Below, in pieces: positions 11,941-23,506 of a stretch of DNA of 64,000 bases (positions within the stretch are counted from its first letter, which is position 1; each line of letters opens with the position of its first letter). The notes beneath the pieces are model-generated. The model worked only from the letters and a program-made list of their open reading frames with translations, had not been told where the DNA came from and did no database searches. The position numbers and the translations under genes are program-made. The DNA is from Coleophoma eucalyptorum (lineage: Eukaryota > Ascomycota > Leotiomycetes > Helotiales > Dermateaceae), in NCBI GenBank assembly GCA_026120035.1, contig JALRME010000069.1:1-64000 (forward strand), read 5' to 3'.

Positions 11941-13540
11941 AAACAACAATATAGTCTTATGAATTGAAATAGGTCTATTAAAATTAAACCGCTTATAGCC
12001 ACTACCATAAACCAGTCTTTTTCTTATCTGTTGATGTTGAAATCCAATTAATAGTGGTGATAGGGACCAGCGTCTTGTATCTCAGGGCAAGTGATCTCAA
12101 GATCTTTAGTCTGCTCCTTTACCCATTCACTTATCTCATCTTTGATCCCATTAGCGGACGTGTTCTATTAGCTATATCCTTCTTCAGTGCTAATGATCTC
12201 TTAGAAATAACATGCAACGGATAAGTTCTTCATTAAACGTACCTCGAGTCGACGTCTCTTGCTAGTAATGCATTTTTATACATGATTTAGCACCAAAAGC
12301 CCCTAGCACGAGAATGCAACCACCATATGTCATCACAGCTGAACCAATTCTACAGGCCCTAGGACTTTCACAATTGAGTCGTTTTCTTTCTTAAGATCAG
12401 TCTTACCTCTCTCCATGCCCTTTGGGCCTAGAGCATGCAAGCACAAATAAATGAGTGGTGCATCAACATGCCAGTAGCCCATCGAAGCTAGTTGTTTTTG
12501 AGCGCTTGGTGCCTCATCTGAAACTCTGGATGGGACCTTGAGGTTTATACTTCATGGAAGCACTTTATCAAAAAGCACCTTATCAGTAAGCTAATCCAAT
12601 TGAACACTTACTTGTCTAATCTGGTAATCGAAGATAACTTACAAGTCAACACCAGTATTGCCTCAGAGCATGAGTTGATAACTAGTCGTATTATCATACC
12701 GTAAATTTCCAAATTTGTCACCATACTAGGCAGTCACAAATGTGACCTCACCATGTGCATATTAGTGGACCATAAATCTAAGTATCAGCATAAGTGCAAT
12801 ACCCGTCCACTGTTATATGCTCACTCTACATCATCTCCTGTCATTTGACTTTGCCCACAGAACCCACCACTATTTCTGATTTTAGAAACCACTTCAATTC
12901 TATAGTGCGACGGATGGTAAATCTCAGTTGCATGTGGTAGGACCTCCAAATCGAAACTCTCAAAGGCCAAGTATTGGTAATTTCGACTTTCCTAGAAGTG
13001 ATTACTGCCGACTATAGAATGGATTGACATAGAAGTTGTCTCTTCGAGGACGATGGATGGCTTCATTTTTATCATTATTCTACTAACCATCCATGCGTGG
13101 TAACTACACGTCAACACTATTTAATAAACCACACACTAAAATGTGGTGATCAACGCTTTTCTTTTGCTTTCATGGACAAACATAAAACCAGGGCTTATGG
13201 TTCGCCTTTAGATTGAAGAAGTAGAGCGTAAAAGAGGACCAAAAATTTTATGCAGTAATCCAGTACGCATGATTTTTGTTGCCGTGAAATGAACCAGTCG
13301 TCTTCTTGGATTACTGTAGCCAAGACGAAACTATTTGTTGAAGTGACCTTGCGCTTATGTTGGAAAGGCCGAGAGCGTGATATAATCCCTGTAGAAGTTT
13401 ATAAGAGCCTCAAATCGTTTGCCTATTTATATCCGCACGACAAATATTCAACCCATTATGCTTTTTTCTGGCTTTACTCTGGCATTAATCAGATATCTAA
13501 AGTCTTTCTGTTGATACTAAGACGTTCAAGCGCTAGAAAT
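11941..13540. other. Long intergenic region
   Basis: Apart from the minus-strand remnants at 12400-12960, nothing coding is visible. The open frame starting at 13289 is continuous with the membrane-protein gene, but the part before 13541 is less protein-like and may be 5' UTR. Confidence 0.4.
12400..12960 (-). pseudogene. Unrecognised decayed coding remnants
   Basis: Read on the minus strand, segments near 12420-12540 (ASMGYWHVDAPLIYLCLHAL), 12650-12720 (YGDKFGNLRYDNTTSY, then a stop and GNTGVDL) and 12910-12960 (ESFDLEVLPHATEIYHP) have protein-like composition but are broken by many stops. They may come from one lost gene. I cannot name the family. Confidence 0.35.
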
Positions 13541-14721
13541 ATGAGGTCTATCCCCTACAAGGTTGGCTTCGCCTTCTCTTCTCTTCTGTCAAGTACAGTT
13601 GCCGAGTACGCTGAATTTGACTACTCCAACGAGGCTGGTGTCCCGGGTGGATTTAGCAATGTCTCCCTCAATGAATCTATTCTTCATCCGTTAAAATACG
13701 AGTCTTGGTATCGCGATTTCTCAGCAGATCTGGATCTTATTTCTACGAGCATTTGCAATCTCAGCCTTGCCGCCTATCGTGGGGATCCAACCGCCCGTGA
13801 AACACTGGGTCCAGTACGAGATTATTGCTGGACACATGCGGACTGTCTACTTTCCACCATTTCTGAGCGTATTAAAGCTTCATTTGGCGGCACAAGTATC
13901 CTACTTGGGTTGGCGCCCACAACTCTCTCAGTTCTCGGGCCATCGGTTGCAGAGATGGCACTGCTTTCCCTTCATCGCCCTATTCTCAGTTTTCTCCTTT
14001 CATTGGGAGCGCCGGCTGTCTTCCCTGGTCGGTTCCTCCTTTGGGATGACCCCCTACGAGCAAATGAGCCCTCTACTGGTGCCTTCATCATTCGTCCCTT
14101 CTCAAAGAAGTGGGCAATTTTTGTCTCGATCATCCAGTATCTTGTTGCGGCCACTTGTTGCGGAAATATATTACACGCCACATATGCGATCGGTCTCCGG
14201 TCTATTGTGTCTTGGGATTGTAGAACCAGCTACTGGCCGCTGTTATGGGTAATCGTTTCGCAGGCCATCCACATCGCCTCCATCGCGTCACTGCGTGCTG
14301 CTATACAACGCAAGAAGGAGGTTACCACTCCTGGAAGTCACCAAAACACTACTGAACCAGTTTATGAAGGTGAAAACTCAGAATTACGGGCGTAAAGGCA
14401 GTGATATATAACGAGGTTACACCTTCGGCAAACATTGAGTGGCAGGTATCTGACTTGTATGATGTTAGGATTGGACCCGTAGCTGTAGTGCTTCAGTATA
14501 CAGGAGCTTTCATAGCAGTGTGTCACTTGATATTTGGGACGCTGTTATTTTCAAGCTTGCAGTTCATTGGGGTGGGTGATGTAGTGGTTCTAATCATGAG
14601 GATGATCGCAAGCGCAACATTTTGCAGAATTGTGCTTCAATTCGAGATGGGTGGAATGATAAGAGTGGATGAAAGGAGAGTCTATAAGTGTATTGTGCAG
14701 GCAGAGCAAGCAGATGAATAA
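13541..14721 (+). pseudogene. Fungal multi-pass membrane protein, C-terminus out of frame
   Basis: I chose the Met at 13541 because it opens a signal-peptide-like start (MRSIPYKVGFAFSSLLSSTVA); an in-frame Met at 13289 is the alternative. The protein has a lumenal segment, a CLLSTISERIKASFGGTSI motif, a hydrophobic stretch LLGLAPTTLSVLGPSVAEMA, a SLHRPILSFLLSLGAP segment and two more TM helices near 14120-14280. It stops at 14395, but a different frame from about 14398 to 14721 continues with the expected two C-terminal TM helices (YTGAFIAVCHLIFGTLLF and GVGDVVVLIMRMIASA). No normal intron joins them, so one indel (or a sequence error) seems to split the gene. It resembles the uncharacterised membrane proteins common in ascomycetes; function unknown. 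Confidence 0.6.
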
Positions 14722-14808
14722 GAATGGACGCTTGGACAAGGTGACATATTGTAACTCAAATTGTTGTCGCTGTAAGATTCAGAATTATTCTCGGTTTTCT
14801 ACTATCAT

Positions 14809-14890
14809 TAGGGGTGCCTTCTCCGTGCTCTGGTCGATTTCCTCTTTGGGATGACCTCTTACCAGCAAATGAGTCTTCTGCAATTTTTAT
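14809..14890 (+). repeat. Diverged partial duplicate of the preceding gene
   Basis: This stretch aligns base by base with 14006-14095 of the membrane-protein gene (shared blocks such as tcctctttgggatgacc and agcaaatgag), at roughly three-quarters identity by eye. It is a non-coding leftover of a local tandem duplication. Confidence 0.7.
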
Positions 14891-15031
14891 CTATATCATA
14901 ACTTAGATGTCACAGACCATCCCTCAAGACTGGATGGTAAGCAGTATAAGCTGTATAGATGAGGATTAGTCTTACGATCACGTGAACTGCACCCAACACC
15001 ACGTTTCTTGAAATTTGTTAATGAATGACAG

Positions 15032-16822
15032 ATGTCTGCGTTGAGGCTTGTCTCAGCAGTAGTTGTCTTGCTAGCCGCAATGTTTCGTGCTCTTGAGATT
15101 CTTGGACTCTTCCCTTCCAAAACAGCGGCGTCGTCCACTCCCCATACTACGGCCGTTGTTGCGCACCCAGTTGTTACGGATCTGACTGTCGTCTTCTCTC
15201 CGACAGCTTATCCCTCCACCGAACTAAACTCGCGAAGAATTTGGCATCGCAACCCTAAGGAGCTCTACCTACATATGTCACCTCAGAAGAGTGCATGGTT
15301 GTATATAGAGCTAGCGAATGAGAAAGAGCTTGCAGCTGAGGATCTGGTGGTCATAGATATCAGTGTCGGCAAGCCGCCTCCCAACCCTAGCTCAAGTCAA
15401 TCATGGGATAGTCGAGGTGGCGGAATCTGGGTGCTGAGAAGCAAGTTCTCAGGCAACATTGACCAGGCTGTGACAGAGGTGGACGTTCTCTTTGGTATAG
15501 ATGCTGTTGACCCACGACCACAATGGGCTCTTATGCGACCATCGCTCCAACTTCACGCTCAGCCAGAGGTACCGGTTGCAAGACTTAGCGTACTCCACAG
15601 TAGGTCGAAGCCACTAGATGCTCAGGCATCTTTGAGATTTAGGGAAGATGGCAAATTCAAAATTGTCCAGATCTCTGACACGCATATGGTCACTGGTGTT
15701 GGGGTATGCAAAGATGCCATTGATGCTCATGGGAATTATCTACCAGAGAGCGAGGCTGACCCACTTACGGTGGAATTCATTGGAAAGGTCTTGGATATCG
15801 AGAAACCAGACCTTGTGATTCTTACTGGAGACCAGTTACATCACGACATCCCCGATAGCCAGACTGCCCTTTTCAAGGTGGTTGCTCCTGTTATCGAGCG
15901 TTCAATCCCATTCGCAGCCGTCTTTGGTAATCATGATGATGAGGGCGACTACGCATTATCGCGTGAGTACTTTCATAAGGTAGAGCTAGCGATCGACACT
16001 CAAGATTGTCTCATTCTCGCAAATGGTGTAGACTGTTTTGCTCTACAATATAGTTATACATTTTTAACAAGGCTTTGTGCATAATATCTGTCTATTTTTG
16101 CTGACTAGATGACAGGCACGGCACAGATGTCAATTCTTCAGAGTCTGCCTTTTAGCCTCTGCGAGTCAGGCCCAGAGCAGGTCGATGGCATAGGCAACTT
16201 TTACCTTCAGGTCCTAGCTCCCGCCCCGTCACAGCTCCCATTAGCGACCTTATATTTCCTGGATTCGCACGGCCAAATACCGAGAAAGATAATGAATTCA
16301 GGCTATGATTATATCAAGCGAAGCCAAATTAACTGGTTCACGAAAACTTCCCAGGAGTTACGAAGCGCGCGTAAGAAGTACAATAACGATAACCGCTTTC
16401 ATTTATCTCTAGCTTTTCTACATATCCCTCTTCCCGAGTTTGGAGACCGTCGTCTTCGTATACACAATGGCCACCGGAGGGAACCGACTGAGGGCCCCAG
16501 TTACAATTCCCATCTCTATAATGCTTTGGCTGATGAAGGTATATCAGCATTAAGCTGCGGGCATGATCACATGAATGACTTTTGTGCTCTGCTGCCACAA
16601 CAAACGCAGCAGGATGGCGATAAAACCCCTCACCCTGGCCCCTGGCTATGCTATACCGGTGGCAGTGGGTTTGGGGGATATTGTTCGTATGACGGGGTGC
16701 GAATTTACCGACGAATGCGGGGTTGGCAACTTGGGGATGACGGGAGCTTGACGACTTGGAAGCGGGTCCAATATGCCATAAATAGAGTTGATGAGCTGGT
16801 GCTAGTAGAAAGTCGGAATTAA
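15032..16822 (+). CDS. Dcr2-like calcineurin-type metallophosphoesterase
   Basis: Two exons, 15032-15962 and 16116-16822, give 545 residues. The intron is gtgagt to gacag, and using this acceptor restores the family sequence ALSR-TAQMSIL; a nearer AG would break the frame. The N-terminus has a hydrophobic anchor (LVSAVVVLLAAMFRALEIL). All metal-binding motifs of the fold are present: DTH (Asp216, His218), GDQ (Asp267), GNHDDE (Asn300, His301) and GHDH (His460, His462). The family includes yeast Dcr2, a phosphatase-like protein linked to cell-cycle timing and the unfolded protein response, and related secreted purple-acid-phosphatase-like enzymes. The substrate here is unknown. It converges with the regulator gene that ends at 17058. 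Confidence 0.85.
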
Positions 16823-17057
16823 ATCATAACCTATGACATAATGGGTATGGGTAGTGGTATTGGTATTGATGCTAGTGCTAATATTGCCAGTGCTAATGTC
16901 AATTTACAGCTTTGAATGTCGTCAAAGTATGATATATTTGATGGCGTTGCAATGTATTGTGACAGTTGGCTCTTGGATTTTGTTTCAACGGAAATAACAT
17001 TACTGAAAGGATAAGTTGCTAACAAATCACTGCCTTCTCATCAAGAACTGTATCTCG

Positions 17058-18734
17058 TCACCATTGGAGTGTTGTTTCCTTATACACGGTCTCTCCAGGC
17101 AATCCTTTGATCCCTTGTAAGCAACCTACTAAAACCGATCTCGAAGTCTCCTGGACTTGCATCTTGGTTATATTTGCAACAACATCCTCTGACACATATT
17201 CTTCGTCAGTGAGCCCCTCTTCCTCAATCTCAGCCATCCACTGCGTTATCTTTCCTACCATAGCTGCGTTCCATACCATCTCCCGCTTCACTATCCTTGA
17301 AAACAGACCTATAACTTCTTGCCGTAAAGCACGATGTCGATAGTTCCATCCCACAACGGCTAGGGGTAAGACGAGACACATATCCATAGAGAAAGATGAC
17401 TCAGACACCACTGGCGCCAACTTCAACAAATATTTCCCCAATTGTACCATTTTCTGCAGCTCTTTCGTATATCGTCGATAATAGAATTCTTTGCTAGGCG
17501 ATCCAGATGCACACCAGAGAAGGCAGGCATAACCTTGCATGCGAAGGAGTGTAGCTCCTTCAAATAAGTGTCTCCCTTGTGGGCTCTTGGCTTTCTTATA
17601 TAATGGTTCGAATGCCTCGTTCCATTCTTGAACCTTAGATAAAATGCTACCAAGTTGTGAAATCGCTGGGCTAGTACAGCAAGAGTTGAGGCCAATAATA
17701 TTGGGAACGGTCGTATCCCAATTCTCGCTGGTATCGCTTGTTAGAGAGTGTCGCAGATGTATCCCGCGTAACATATTGGTGCTGAGCATGATGCCAGCTT
17801 GCTGAAGACTTGTGAACTCAACTGGCATTTTCTTGACTACCTCGTCACAAGCTTGCATCCTCTCTAGATGTAACGTTGCGCCACGTTTATCTCCCCATGC
17901 ACATGCCTGGATCTCGAGCAGTCGGAAGGATGCGACAAATTCCTCATCAATTTTGCAGACGCTTTGGATCCGATCTTCCTGACTTTTCAAACATTCCTCC
18001 ATGATCTCAATTCCAGCAAAGATTTGCGATAGAGCAGTCTCATTGTAACCATGATAGGACTCGAAGCATGCGAAAAGAATGCAGGAGATTAATTTGGTCC
18101 TCACATTGCAAGTGTTCGCGATAACAGACTTTCTCAGTCCCACAATGGCCTTGTGATATTCGCAGTAGGCAAATTCTCGACGTTCTCTGTCAAGTTTGCC
18201 GTCGCTTCTTGGTACCCTGAAAATCAACGCACCAATAGCTGTGGCAGCATGTCGAACGCTTGGTTCCACTTCCGAGGCTTGCAGCACCACCCGAGTCCAA
18301 AACTCAGAAGCTCGCACTCCGGTAAGCAGGGTAACTGCTTCGTATCTGAAGCGTTGGAAGTAGCTATATTGCTGGTTATCTTTGAAAAGACTTGTGGCTG
18401 GTGTCCGGCAGAGAGGTTGGAGTTTTGGCAGGAGGCTCCGAGATGTTACAGATTGAGGGTGCAAATGAGGTGTCTTGGATGGAGTTGCCTGGGATGACAT
18501 ATAGCCACCGCACTTTATGCGACTCTTGAGGCAACGAGTACATGCTGGCTTTCCTTCGTCACACTTAAGCCTCCGGGTTCTATAGTCGCCATTAGCTCAA
18601 CAGCTGCTCAACCTCGGCGCTTCAAGTCGGTATTAGCCGCAAAATTATCTGACATACTTGCAAGACATGCAACCCGTTCGGACCCTGCCACCACTGCATC
18701 TTTTCCTTGTGCTAACTGCCACGGGGTCCTCCAT
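17058..18734 (-). CDS. Zn2Cys6 fungal transcription factor
   Basis: Exons 18734-18658 and 18579-17058 on the minus strand encode 532 residues; the intron is gtatgt to ctatag. The intron falls inside the zinc cluster, and splicing restores a perfect C-x2-C-x6-C-x6-C-x2-C-x6-C (CMSCK, RRLKCDEGKPACTRC, RIKC) after a basic stretch starting MEDPVAVSTRKR. A Pro/Ser linker and a helical regulatory domain follow (SYFQRFRYEAVTLLTG, then SVRHAATAIGALI), the usual C-terminal part of this class. An open frame starting at 18500 misses the DNA-binding domain, so the upstream exon matters. Target genes cannot be told from sequence. The gene has its own promoter in 18735-19400. Confidence 0.88.
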
Positions 18735-19739
18735 CACAATACTTGGGCCAAGCTCTGGGTCTAATCAAATCACGAACAGAAGTAGAGGTTTGAGGGTCAA
18801 CTCATAGCCGCAAAATGGAATGAATGTGTGGGGATTGGCTGGTCCTGTTTATTGACCATGCCAACCATTAGACTTGTTGGACAAATTATATTTAGTAACA
18901 AGGCCATCGACTGTGCCGTTTTGCCCCGCCTGAAATGGAGCTCACTCATCTCGATTAGTTTTAGTTGATTTAGACCCTGGAATAATCAGGGGCTACGTCG
19001 CTATGAACGTGCAGGAATACATGGTGGACTAAAGTGTCAATCTATGATGTTTATTGTACTATGCTTTGGATCTTGTTACAGTCAATTGCCCCTGCAGCTC
19101 AACTGGCATGCGTGACTTATTGCGTTGCATTCTCTCTTGCACGGTTAAATATTTCTTTTGAATACTTGTTGGTTTATTTCAAGTACGTAAAGAATCGACT
19201 GGTATGCTAAATAGGTATAAATTGGGTTCATAATGTGTATTGAAGAGAGTGTAAGGCAGAGAGGTATAAATACCCGTCTCGCTAAGAACACCATAACATG
19301 TGACTAGGTCTCGTGATTGACCTGTAAATTTCATTCCGACAATACTCTTGATATTCGTATAAGTAACTAGATTTTTTTGTTTAATTGCGTCCTATTAGAC
19401 TAACTTATACGCACCCATATGCGAAGAAGGTAGAAACCTTTTCGGCCGATGACTTTTGGTCGGTAACTTTTCGGCCGATGCCTTTTCGGCAAATGTGCTT
19501 AAGCAGTCTTTTTCTGCAACCGCTCAACCTTTCAACCATGATCACCGGGTTAGTTTCTATATCAGTGAATCCTTTCCGCCGAAAATAAAGGCGTCATGAA
19601 ATGGTACTATCATGGGGCTGGGGGGCGTAGTTTTCTTCTCCCAACTCGGATTGCATCTCGTATCCCACATCATATAAGAGTCTTTGAGAGGCCCATCTAT
19701 GCTTGCGTGCACCGTATACAGCTGGAAGAATCTATCATT
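18735..19739. other. Intergenic promoter region
   Basis: Lies upstream of both the Zn2Cys6 regulator (minus) and the NmrA-like pseudogene (plus). Apart from the short tandem repeat at 19437-19495, no named feature is seen. Confidence 0.5.
19437..19495 (+). repeat. 15-bp tandem repeat, about four diverged copies
   Basis: Four consecutive units resemble ccttttcggccgatg: copies 1 and 3 are almost identical, copy 2 is acttttggtcggtaa and copy 4 is ccttttcggcaaatg. It sits about 250-300 bp before the NmrA-like start codon, so it could be a cluster of protein-binding sites or only a minisatellite. Confidence 0.75.
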
Positions 19740-20822
19740 ATGGTTAACGTTGGAATTGCCGGTGGGTCCGGTGTCGTTGGGCAGACTATAGTTGAGTTGA
19801 TGAAGGGCCACCCATATCACGCTATTGTCCTTTCCCGAAAAGTTTTAAGCGGTTCTCGTTGAATTTACATTTCTGACTATGTGCAGGAGCCGATAAAGAG
19901 TGACCTTAAGGCGGAACTCACTATTCAGGTTGATTACAGCAATATCGAATCTTTGAAAGCGATATTGGAAAATTATAAGATTCATACGGTCATTTCAACC
20001 TTTGGAGTCAATAGCAATTCCCTAGGCAAGTCACAGTTGAACTTGATTAAGGCAGCTGCAGCATCGTCAGAACAAAGCGTTTCGTTCCCAGTGGATTCGC
20101 CATTCCGTATCCTAAAGAGTTAGTTCTGGTTGATCTAGTCTAAAGCCACAATAATAGAGCTAACTGACATTCATAGGTCTATAAAGATGCTTCCTGAACT
20201 TAAGGATTATTTTGGTGCCATCCAAGAGCTGAAAAAGACAGATCTTCAGTGGACAGTTTTCGTCAATGGAATTTTCCTTGACTACTTCGCTATGCCTCAT
20301 CTAAAGTCATATTTAAAACCTAACACGTTTGTCATTGATATAGTGAATAAAACCGCCGCTATTCCTGGGACTGGGAATCAACCTGTCACTTTCACATACA
20401 CCTATGATGTGGCCAAATTCATCATTGCAGCGCTAGACCTAAAAGAATGGCCAGAAGAAAGCCGTATTATTGGTGACTGTTTAACCTGGAATGAATTTGT
20501 TGGATTAGCACAAGAAGCTTGTAGTAAGTGTTCAAGGAGACCAGTTACAATATAATACTAAAAATATGAAACAGACTCTGAATTTACAGTGTATTATGAC
20601 AAGGAAGAGAAACTGAAGAAGTTCCAAATAACCGAACTTCCAAGTCACTTGGCTCTTTACTCGAAATTCCCTAAAGAGAGATTTCAATGGTTCATGTCAA
20701 TATTCGAATTGTTCACAACATCCGAAATCAGCAACTTAGCCTCCGAAGGATCTTTAAATGAGACATTTCCTAATATTGAGCCACTGACTGTGAGGGAATT
20801 GCTAAATAAGTACTGGAAATGA
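19740..20822 (+). pseudogene. NmrA-like / isoflavone-reductase-like oxidoreductase pseudogene
   Basis: It starts with the nucleotide-binding motif VGIAGGSGVVGQTIVE (GxxGxxG), followed by VDYSNIESLKAILENY, a TVISTFGV strand, then DLQWTVFVNGIFLDY and RIIGDCLTWNEF, and ends after ITELPSH at 20822. This is the NAD(P)-binding NmrA/PCBER group. Breaks: a TGA at 19860-19862, which only a 45-bp intron with a poor donor (gtttta) could remove, and a definite frameshift near 20070, after which FVPSGFAIPYPKEL reads in another frame. The last intron (gtaagtg to ttacag, about 20523-20588) is normal. I judge it non-functional, though sequence error at one site is possible. Confidence 0.75.
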
Positions 20823-22001
20823 GTAGTGTTCGGGTAGAGTCACATGACTACTCCTCTTGTATGGCTGGAAGTGCGAGTTGTACCTGCAGTAAAGGACAAA
20901 AGGTTTTGGAGGCGGGATCATTTGATGGCTATAGGTAATTGGCAACAAAAAGCTAGAAAAGCAGCACCTCATATTGTTGATTAATCGTCTGTTATCTTAG
21001 TACTGATCTTAGCATGTCTTAACTTCATTCGCCTTATAAAATTATGTGAATATCCAAAAAGTCTGTCCCACTGCTTTCTACTTAATCCAATTCTACTATC
21101 TAGAACCATTATCATATTGTGGTGGGGAAAGTCCCATCGGAGCACAGAGAGTTGCAGGACGTGGAACAGAGGGTAGTTCAGTAGCAGCACTATATTTCGC
21201 AGTTATCGTCAAATGCTGGGCTGGTTAAAAAGGTATGCAAATTGTTGTTTTTCTATAGTACAGCCCAGGTGCATTTATATATGCATGATCCTCGTGACAG
21301 AATAGAGTTGAAATCAGGTGACAGCAAGTAACCCCGTCACAATATTACATGTTTTCATCTTTCTAGGCTTCATTGGCAGGAACACAAATGGCTCGTCTGG
21401 CTATTTTTACCATAGATACAGCTTTCCAGAAATGAATTGCTTTTGCATAAAAGTCTCCAGGACTTGATGTCTATAGCGATACTAGTACTTTCTATCTATT
21501 TTACAAATGTTCGTAAGCAAATAAGCCACCAAAATACACCTTGAGGCCCCCGAAGTAGGGCGGCAGCAAAAGACGGCACGGGATATGGTTCATCAAAGGC
21601 TAACCAATCATCGAAATGCTAATTTGACGTCAGATTTGGTCAGATTGAGCAATTCGACAAAAGAGGGTTTGATTATTGATCCAACCGAACATATGCCATC
21701 TCTGGCCCCTCGCACGCAATCTCGCATCCCTTATCATAGCCAGCATCTAGTGAACCTCACCCTTCAGTGATACCACCAAGTTACCTATACCTATATCCCC
21801 AAATGTGTTTTGTCTCACAGTTCCATCACCTGCCAGATAATCATGTGTCATGTTGGACTCTTTTATAATAATCTGAGCTGCCACTACCTTTTCCTCTTTC
21901 TTCTGCTCCATACAACGTTCTTGCAGCGAATGTAGTCTGGTACACCATAGTGCGCCCTAAATTCTATCATTCTATTGGCGACCCCTCCTGGACTTATCAA
22001 G
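20823..22001. other. Intergenic, no supported gene
   Basis: No frame on either strand has recognisable protein character. The last few hundred bases before 22002 are C/T-rich, as in fungal promoters. Confidence 0.5.
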
Positions 22002-23506
22002 ATGGTGTCTTCATCGTCCCGACCCGTAGATCAGGAGCCGCTGCTTCAACGCTCTCACTCCTCGACTGCTGATAGCACAGAAAGCTACAACAGCATATCC
22101 AAATCTCGAAATAATGATGAGGAGTTATCCCTTAGCAACAGTAATGGCAACCATCTCGACCGCTCAATTGAAAACGATGTCCTTCTCAGGCATTTGCCGA
22201 TACTGCTGCTCTCACGACACCCGTGACTTTTGGAATCAAAGCGGCTGGGTCAGACAACACGATTCTCCTCACCGTAGAAAACAGCAAAGGCTTTATCACG
22301 ACGGGCAGCTACAAGAAGGCCGTGTTCACGCTATCTGCCTTGCCAGAGCAATGGGAGGAGTTCTTCAAGCCAGTTCCGGTAGCACCTTACCAGAGCTATT
22401 GGGGAATGTTCGGAATGAACATCAAACAGAAGGGTATCGAGATCCTTGGTGATATGGAATCATATAACAAGTTCACACACTTCTGGAGACGAGCCCTCGA
22501 AGTCTTGCACGAAGCCCATTGTGGTCCAATGGATGAAGATATCCAGGCCGAGGAGGAGGAAGATTTCATCATTGGCCGGTACACCTACATTACCGCCCCA
22601 GTGTGGGGAAGATGTAAGGTATTTTACGAACAGAGTGGCCATGGAAAGCAAGAAATTGTCTTTCTCCACACAGCTGGTTCTGACAGTCGCCAATATCACG
22701 GCGTCATGAATAATATCGAGATGCGAGAGAAGTGCAATATGATTGCATTTGATCTCCCGGGCCATGGGCGCAGTTTCCCGTCCACGAGCTATTTCCCCGG
22801 TGCCCATACCAACACTGAAGAGAGTTATATTGGCGCCATTACAGCGATAGTAAAAGCACTGAAGTTGGATAAACCTATCATTTGCGGTGCTTCAATGGCA
22901 GGCCAGGTCTGTCTAGCTGTTGCGATCAGGGCTGATGAGGTTGGTGCTGGTGGTACCATTCCCCTCCAAGGGTAAGATCAACTTTTTTGGTATCTTGTTG
23001 ATATACTAATGTTAACTACAGTTGTGATTACCTTACAATGGATCGTCAGTTCCATGATAGATCTCCATTCATCAATCAGTCGCTATTCAATCCCGAATGG
23101 ATTTACGGAGTATGTTGGCAGCCGGACCCACATGGCTAATACTGACGGAAATTCACAGATGATGTGTCCAACGGCACCCCTCGTAAATAAACAGTTGATC
23201 TGGCATCTGTACAGTTCCCAAGCATATGGGATCTTCCACGGAGACCTTGACTTTTACTTCGGCGGCTGGGATGGACGTTCGCGCATGTCTCAGATTGACA
23301 CCAAAAAGTGCCCGGTCTACATGCTGACCGGCGAGTACGACTGGAGCAACACACCTGCCATGTCACAGGCTACTTGTGACAAAATTAAAGGTGGCAAGCA
23401 CAAATCTATGCCAGAGTTGGGCCACTTCCCCGCAACTGAGAACCCTGCAAAGTTTGTGCCGCATCTGCTGGAGGCAATTGAGCATATCCAGATTACTAGG
23501 GAATAG
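22002..23506 (+). CDS. Alpha/beta-hydrolase with an unusual leader
   Basis: The hydrolase body runs from about 22203 (FADTAALTTPVTFGIKAAG) through 22971, then exons 23022-23109 and 23159-23506; both later introns have gta(a/t)g donors and cag acceptors. It has the oxyanion segment HTAGSDSRQYHG, the nucleophile elbow GASMAG (catalytic Ser), the acid in GEYDWSN and the base in LGHFPATENP, so the triad is complete. The extra N-terminal domain (SALPEQWEEFF, WGMFGMNIKQKG) marks a fungal subfamily near 2-hydroxymuconate-semialdehyde-type hydrolases; the substrate is unknown. The 5' end is unclear: the frame from ATG 22002 is a Ser-rich leader in a different frame from the body. A 49-bp intron 22150-22198 (gtaatg to ctcag) would join an upstream ATG at 22114 or 22117 to the body in frame. 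The body is certain, the start is not. Confidence 0.7.
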
